Source: Prevotellaceae bacterium
GTDB taxonomy: Bacteria > Bacteroidota > Bacteroidia > Bacteroidales > Bacteroidaceae
NCBI GenBank assembly: GCA_021153165.1
Contig: JAGKTZ010000008.1
Coordinates: forward strand, 1 to 46,321
Reading direction: 5' to 3'
Length of the DNA: 46,321 nt
Shown: piece after piece, positions 42,118 through 46,321 of the stretch
How positions within the stretch are numbered: position 1 is the stretch's first letter
Layout of the letters: every line of letters starts with the position of its first letter
Position numbers and translations under genes: made by a program
Notes under the pieces: generated by a model
Seen by the model: only the letters and a program-made list of their open reading frames with translations
Database searches by the model: none
What the model was told of the DNA's origin: nothing

Positions 42118-42600
42118 ATGAAAAAGTTATTATTTACCCTCGCTACATGCCTATTCGCATTGTCACTCACAGCAAGCACATCGATTGCAATAAGTTCTGC
42201 TTCAAATATTGATGGTATTCATCAAAACACCAACACTCCTGGCGCAGCTGCTTTAAAGTTCATTAAAATGATGCAGGGAAAGGTTGCTGCCGATATAAAT
42301 TTGCTTTATAGCGTAGAGTTAGAGGAAGTGTACAGCCTGTATGAACAAGCCACACCAGAGTTAAAGAAAACACTTGACGCGGCCATGTCAGAAGCTGGTC
42401 AAGAAGCGGTCAGAGCACTACTTGGTGAAATGCCCGAAATATCAGGAATGCAATGCTCTGTACTGAAAGAGACTATATCAGCAGATGGCAAGACTGCCGT
42501 AGTCAAATTAAAACTTACCCTTGAAGAAGAGTCGTCTGCAAAGGATTTACCTCTGATCAAACACCAAGGAAAGTGGAAAGTTGACGTTGACAAACTTTGA
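42118..42600 (+). CDS. Small secreted DUF4878-like protein
   Basis: The 160-residue protein has a signal peptide (about 1-24, ending TASTSIA) and a compact NTF2/SnoaL-like domain. Features are a helix FIKMMQGKVAADI (about 49-61), a Leu-rich middle helix (VEEVYSLYEQATPELKKTLD-like), and a final two strands, TAVVKLKLTLEEE and HQGKWKVDVDKL. The closing G-K-W-K-V-D pattern is typical of DUF4878/DUF3828-type lumazine-binding-like proteins. Function unknown. It has its own promoter and terminator and so is likely monocistronic. Confidence 0.7.
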   Translation: MKKLLFTLATCLFALSLTASTSIAISSASNIDGIHQNTNTPGAAALKFIKMMQGKVAADINLLYSVELEEVYSLYEQATPELKKTLDAAMSEAGQEAVRALLGEMPEISGMQCSVLKETISADGKTAVVKLKLTLEEESSAKDLPLIKHQGKWKVDVDKL

Positions 42601-42629
42601 TCAAATATCAAATAAATAAATCCCGTTCC

Positions 42630-42663
42630 TCCCCGACTTTGAAATATAAGTTGGGGATTTTTT
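42630..42663 (+). terminator. Terminator of the DUF4878-like gene
   Basis: Ten-bp stem (TCCCCGACTT / AAGTTGGGGA, one G-T pair), eight-base loop, T6 tail, 30 bases after the stop. The remainder of the 370-base gap (42664-42814) shows no recognisable feature before the typA promoter. Confidence 0.85.
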
Positions 42664-42814
42664 CTTCCTCTGCTCAGCGCTTTATTCCTTTCTACTCGGT
42701 GGTTTGGGGAATAGTTCTGATTAAGGTTTCGTCCTTCCTGCAGTCGCTTTTTTAGTTTCCGAGCAAGACATTTTGCCTCAAAATAGAGATGTTGAATTAG
42801 TTTAGCGCCGTTTT

Positions 42815-42847
42815 TTTGAAATCCCCCGTTACTTTTTTGTAACTTTG
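42815..42847 (+). promoter_or_regulatory. typA promoter (-33 and -7)
   Basis: TTTG (42815-42818) and TAACTTTG (42840-42847) are separated by 21 bases, the most complete match to the Bacteroidota promoter in the window. The implied leader to the ATG at 42971 is about 115 bases, with no recognised riboswitch. Confidence 0.7.
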
Positions 42848-42970
42848 CGCCTTGAAACTTGGTCGGTGCTTCTTGCAAAGCTGTTTTTTGAAGTTTTTGC
42901 AAAAAGGACATTGCTATCTGAACACATTTGTCCAAAGCAAAGCGCCAGCCAGCAATACCTATTTATTCCT

Positions 42971-44773
42971 ATGCAAGATATTCGCAACATCGCCATCATT
43001 GCTCACGTAGACCATGGTAAGACTACGCTTGTCGACAAAATGCTGTTGGCAGGCAATCTGTTTAGACAAAACCAAAATGCCGGTGAATTGATCCTGGACA
43101 ACAACGACCTGGAGCGCGAGCGCGGCATCACCATTCTGTCGAAGAACGTGTCGATCAATTACAAGGGCACCAAGATCAATATTATTGATACTCCGGGGCA
43201 CTCGGACTTTGGGGGCGAGGTAGAGCGTGTGCTGAATATGGCAGACGGCTGCATCCTGTTGGTCGATGCCTTCGAGGGCCCTATGCCACAGACCCGATTT
43301 GTGCTACAAAAGGCACTGCAGATCGGACTCAAGCCCATCGTGGTAATCAACAAGGTGGACAAGCCCAACTGCCGTCCCGAGGAAGTGTACGAGATGGTGT
43401 TCGACTTGATGTGCGACCTGGATGCGACCGAAGATCAATTGGACTTCCCCGTAGTCTATGGTTCGGCGAAAAACAACTGGATGGGCGAGGACTGGAGCGC
43501 TCCCACCGAATCGATCGACTATCTGCTGGACCGCATCGTCGAAGTAATCCCTGCGCCCGAACAATTGGAGGGCACGCCACAGATGCTCATCACCTCGCTC
43601 GACTACTCCAACTATACCGGCCGCATCGCCGTGGGCCGCGTGCATCGTGGTACATTGAAGAAAGGGATGAACATCACCATCGCACACCGCGACGGTTCGA
43701 TGGAAAAGACCAAGATCAAGGAGGTGCACACCTTTGAGGGCATGACACGCCAGGAGGCCGAGAGCGTCGGCAGCGGCGACATCTGTGCCGTGGTCGGTTT
43801 GGAACGTTTCGAAATCGGCGATACTATCTGCGACTTCGAAGCACCCGAAGCACTGCCCACTATTGCTATCGACGAGCCCACTATGTCTATGCTCTTCACC
43901 ATCAACGATTCGCCATTCTTCGGTAAGGAAGGCAAATTCTGCACCTCGCGCCATATCAACGATCGCCTGGAGAAGGAGTTGGAAAAGGACTTGGCATTGC
44001 GCGTAGAGAAGACCGAGGGCGCCGACCGCTGGATCGTGTCGGGACGCGGTGTGCTGCACCTGTCCGTACTGATCGAAACGATGCGCCGCGAGGGCTACGA
44101 ATTCCAAGTGGGTCAGCCCCAAGTGATCTACAAGCAGATCGACGGCGAACGCCACGAACCTATCGAAGAATTGACCATCAATGTACCCGAAGAATTCGCT
44201 TCGAAAATGATCGATATGGTGACTCGCCGCAAAGGCGAAATGACCTCGATGCAAAGCCTGGGCGACCGCGTAGATATCGAGTTCAATATTCCTTCGCGCG
44301 GCATCATCGGCTTGCGCACCAACGTGCTCACAGCGAGCCAGGGCGAAGCTATCATGGCACACCGATTCAAGGAATATCAACCCTACAAGGGCGACATGAT
44401 GCGCCGCACCAATGGTTCGATGATTGCAATGGAGGGCGGCACAGCCTTTGCTTATGCCATCGACCACTTGCAAGACCGCGGCAAGTTCTTCATATCTCCC
44501 CAGGACAGCGTGTATGCCGGCCAAGTGGTGGGCGAACACGTCCACGAAAAGGACCTGGTGATCAACGTCACCAAGTCAAAGCAACTGACCAACATGCGTG
44601 CATCCGGTTCGGACGACAAGGCGCGCATCATCCCGCCCATCATCTTCTCGCTGGAAGAGGTGCTGGAATATATCAAGGAGGATGAATATGTGGAAGTCAC
44701 TCCGCAATCCATGCGTATGCGCAAAGTGATCCTGGATCACTTGATGCGTAAGCGTGCTGCCAAGGAGGATTGA
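42971..44773 (+). CDS. typA: Translational GTPase TypA/BipA
   Basis: Ribosome-associated GTPase of the EF-G family, linked to ribosome assembly and stress or cold growth. The ATG at 42971 gives 600 residues starting MQDIRNIAIIAHVDHGKTT; the longer frame start at 42845 falls within the promoter and is rejected. GTPase motifs: P-loop AHVDHGKTT (11-19), RERGITI switch I, DTPGHSDFGGEV, NKVDKPNCRPEEV. Domain II, the EF-G-like domains III and V, and the TypA-specific C-terminus with RTNVLTASQGEAIMAHRF follow. Monocistronic by context; the next gene starts 85 bases on with no clear hairpin. Confidence 0.96.
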   Translation: MQDIRNIAIIAHVDHGKTTLVDKMLLAGNLFRQNQNAGELILDNNDLERERGITILSKNVSINYKGTKINIIDTPGHSDFGGEVERVLNMADGCILLVDAFEGPMPQTRFVLQKALQIGLKPIVVINKVDKPNCRPEEVYEMVFDLMCDLDATEDQLDFPVVYGSAKNNWMGEDWSAPTESIDYLLDRIVEVIPAPEQLEGTPQMLITSLDYSNYTGRIAVGRVHRGTLKKGMNITIAHRDGSMEKTKIKEVHTFEGMTRQEAESVGSGDICAVVGLERFEIGDTICDFEAPEALPTIAIDEPTMSMLFTINDSPFFGKEGKFCTSRHINDRLEKELEKDLALRVEKTEGADRWIVSGRGVLHLSVLIETMRREGYEFQVGQPQVIYKQIDGERHEPIEELTINVPEEFASKMIDMVTRRKGEMTSMQSLGDRVDIEFNIPSRGIIGLRTNVLTASQGEAIMAHRFKEYQPYKGDMMRRTNGSMIAMEGGTAFAYAIDHLQDRGKFFISPQDSVYAGQVVGEHVHEKDLVINVTKSKQLTNMRASGSDDKARIIPPIIFSLEEVLEYIKEDEYVEVTPQSMRMRKVILDHLMRKRAAKED

Positions 44774-44858
44774 TCCCTCTCCTGCGGCCCACTATCAACA
44801 GCCCATTTGCATATTGTCATCCCCCCTACCCTATAGACACTATAATAGACATTAGACC

Positions 44859-45884
44859 ATGAATACACTCCCTCCCGCACAGATAGATGTGTCCGTATTG
44901 ATCCTGTTTTTCAATCGTGCCGACGTCCTCGAAAAGGTATTTGCCGAGGTCAAGAAGGCACGCCCCTCGCGCCTGTTCCTCTATCAAGACGGTCCCCGCG
45001 GCGAGCGCGATATGCCAGGCATCTTGGCGTGCCGCGAAGTGGTGAGTCAGGTGGACTGGCAGTGCGAAGTGCACACCATGTATCAGGAGCAAAACTACGG
45101 CTGCGACCCCTCGGAATACATCTCGCAGAAGTGGGCCTTCTCGCACGTAGACAAGTGTATCGTGCTCGAGGATGATGACGTACCGACACAATCCTTCTTC
45201 CCCTTCTGCAAAGAGATGCTGGACCGCTACGAGCACGACGAGCGCATCGGTATGATCTGTGGCTTCAATCCCGACGAGAAGACGCGCGACTGCGAGGGCG
45301 ACTACTTCTTCTCGACCAACTTCTCTATCTCGGGTTGGGCTTCGTGGCGCCGCGTATTGGATCGCTGGGACGAGCACTACACCTTCCTGGACGACGAGGA
45401 AGCCATGCAACGCCTGCACGCACTGGCTAAGGAGCGCAAGCTATGGAAGGAGCTGATCCCCCGTTGCTATGCTCACCGCGCGCAAGGCAAGGCGTTCTAT
45501 GAAACGATCTTCCACTCGTGCCTGCTGCTCAATTCGCAACTGGCCGTCGTACCCCGTCTGAATCAGATCAACAATATCGGCATCACCGAGGATTCTACCC
45601 ACTTCTCTGGTTCGGTGGAAATGCTGCCTCGCGGCTATCGTCGCCTCTTCACTATGGGTCGCCACGAATTGCAATTCCCCCTGCGCCATCCCAAGTACGT
45701 CATCGATCACGTGGCTTATCGCCGTCGTGTGTACAAGATACAAGGCTGGGGTCACCCCTGGATCAAGGTGGGCCGCTCGTTTGAAGAACTGTGGATCAAC
45801 GTACGCCACGGCCAATGGAAGAACATCTGGCGCTCGATGACCAAACGTTTCTTCACCCTGGTGGGCAAACGCAAATACGATTGA
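44859..45884 (+). CDS. GT-A fold glycosyltransferase (GNT-I/GT13-like)
   Basis: The 341-residue protein starts VSVLILFFNRADVLEKVF (about 10-27), a GT-A entry, followed by FLYQDGPRGERD (about 44-55), the QNYGCDPSEYISQKWAFSHV segment (about 82-101) and LEDDDVP (about 106-112) as the metal-binding DxD. A later SGWASWRRVLDRWDEHY stretch (about 156-172) is typical of the Bacteroidales proteins of this kind. The resemblance is to the GNT-I/hemolysin-activation-like group rather than plain GT2. No membrane segment. Acceptor and sugar unknown; not within a polysaccharide cluster. Confidence 0.82.
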   Translation: MNTLPPAQIDVSVLILFFNRADVLEKVFAEVKKARPSRLFLYQDGPRGERDMPGILACREVVSQVDWQCEVHTMYQEQNYGCDPSEYISQKWAFSHVDKCIVLEDDDVPTQSFFPFCKEMLDRYEHDERIGMICGFNPDEKTRDCEGDYFFSTNFSISGWASWRRVLDRWDEHYTFLDDEEAMQRLHALAKERKLWKELIPRCYAHRAQGKAFYETIFHSCLLLNSQLAVVPRLNQINNIGITEDSTHFSGSVEMLPRGYRRLFTMGRHELQFPLRHPKYVIDHVAYRRRVYKIQGWGHPWIKVGRSFEELWINVRHGQWKNIWRSMTKRFFTLVGKRKYD

Positions 45885-45929
45885 TACGCCCCGCCCCAAC
45901 CACTACTAACATAACAAAGGAGGTACACG

Positions 45930-46286
45930 ATGAAACGATTTCTCCTACTACTCACCATCCTATCCACATTCGCACTTGGCGCATCGGCACAGAGCGACTA
46001 CTACCGCAGAAAGGCTGAGGGGTATCAGCGCGAAGCTGAATACTATCAGAAGAAGGCCGATGGATACCGACGCGAAGCAGCCTATCACCTGAAGAAGGCC
46101 GAGGACTATCAGCGCGAAGCAGCCTACTACACCAAGCGCGGAGACATAGACCGAGCCAAGACCTATTCGCGCTATGCCGAGAACGAGATGGACCGCTACG
46201 AGACGCAATTGCGCTATGCCGCACAGGCTGACGACAAGGCGGCCACCTACCTGCGCTGGGCAGCAGATGCACTGAAGCGACAGTGA
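45930..46286 (+). CDS. Small secreted protein with 14-residue coiled-coil repeats
   Basis: The 118-residue protein has a signal peptide (1-21, ending GASAQ) and then three and a half repeats of YYxKKAxxYxREAA (about 24-70), two heptads each, with strict Tyr, Lys and Glu placement. A related, degenerate helical stretch (RAKTYSRYAENEMDRY, about 75-92) and YLRWAADALKRQ end follow. It should form a long amphipathic helix or coiled coil in the periplasm or outside the cell. No family is recognised. It lies 45 bases after the glycosyltransferase gene and may share its transcript. The final 35 bases of the window hold nothing. Confidence 0.75.
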   Translation: MKRFLLLLTILSTFALGASAQSDYYRRKAEGYQREAEYYQKKADGYRREAAYHLKKAEDYQREAAYYTKRGDIDRAKTYSRYAENEMDRYETQLRYAAQADDKAATYLRWAADALKRQ

Positions 46287-46321
46287 GTCCGCACGGCCTC
46301 GCAAGCCCCCCAGCTTCACCC

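Noticed and set aside
1..46321. tRNA, rRNA or riboswitch genes
   Set aside because: No T-arm or anticodon-arm pattern, rRNA stretch or known riboswitch core was noticed on reading; a covariance-model scan would be needed to exclude them fully.

Overview
The window looks like chromosomal DNA from a Bacteroidota bacterium, most likely order Bacteroidales and possibly Prevotellaceae. The evidence is the Bacteroidota-type promoter -7 motif (TAnnTTTG) before several genes, families typical of the group (DUF2723, Big_5 lipoprotein, DUF3108, DUF4878-like, GH3, a fused M16 peptidase, BspA-type LRR), and a secreted sialidase ending in a YDIQGRRV...GVYIMNGKKV-type C-terminal tail. No rRNA, tRNA, CRISPR array or intact insertion sequence was seen. 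Gene density is ordinary for a chromosome, and most genes are core metabolism or RNA modification.

Layout: 1-0.9 kb holds an AT-rich Sel1 lipoprotein gene. 1.0-10.9 kb is a minus-strand block: nadB, an M16 peptidase, miaB with an aldose-epimerase-like gene, then asd-tsaE-sulfotransferase. 11.2-25.3 kb is a plus-strand block: a CPA2 antiporter, tcdA, dsbD, a GT2 glycosyltransferase, a succinyl-CoA:acetate CoA-transferase-like gene, a GH3-family gene, a Big_5 lipoprotein, a DUF3108 protein and pdxB. 25.4-31.9 kb (minus) holds a 1616-residue SGNH-esterase/sialidase fusion and a small AT-richer accessory patch with a NADAR-like protein, an unknown gene and a transposase scrap. 32.3-37.2 kb (plus) carries a DUF2723/GT117 membrane protein, an overlapping polysaccharide deacetylase and a flavin reductase-like gene. 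37.5-39.6 kb is a second accessory patch with a BspA-LRR/Sel1 fusion and a Sel1 remnant. 39.8-41.8 kb (minus) holds yjbQ, small hypotheticals, a threonine aldolase remnant and mnmD. 42.1-46.3 kb (plus) holds a small DUF4878-like secreted protein, typA, a glycosyltransferase and a secreted 14-residue-repeat protein.

How the genes relate: several act in tRNA modification (miaB, tsaE, tcdA, mnmD) or translation (typA). tsaE and tcdA act on the same modified nucleoside (t6A, then ct6A). nadB, asd and pdxB are cofactor and amino-acid synthesis genes. dsbD serves envelope thiol chemistry, and the sialidase fusion would release sialic acid from host glycans.

The most unusual feature is not a protein. 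Seven intergenic regions contain arrays of imperfect ~21-bp units with T-tracts about every two helical turns and inverted TTAGAC/GTCTAA cores. Two arrays 22 kb apart are nearly identical, and six of the seven lie 3' of a gene or gene remnant. They look like a dispersed repeat family that may act as bidirectional terminators or curved DNA. Second in interest is the sialidase fusion, whose second SGNH domain has lost every catalytic residue.
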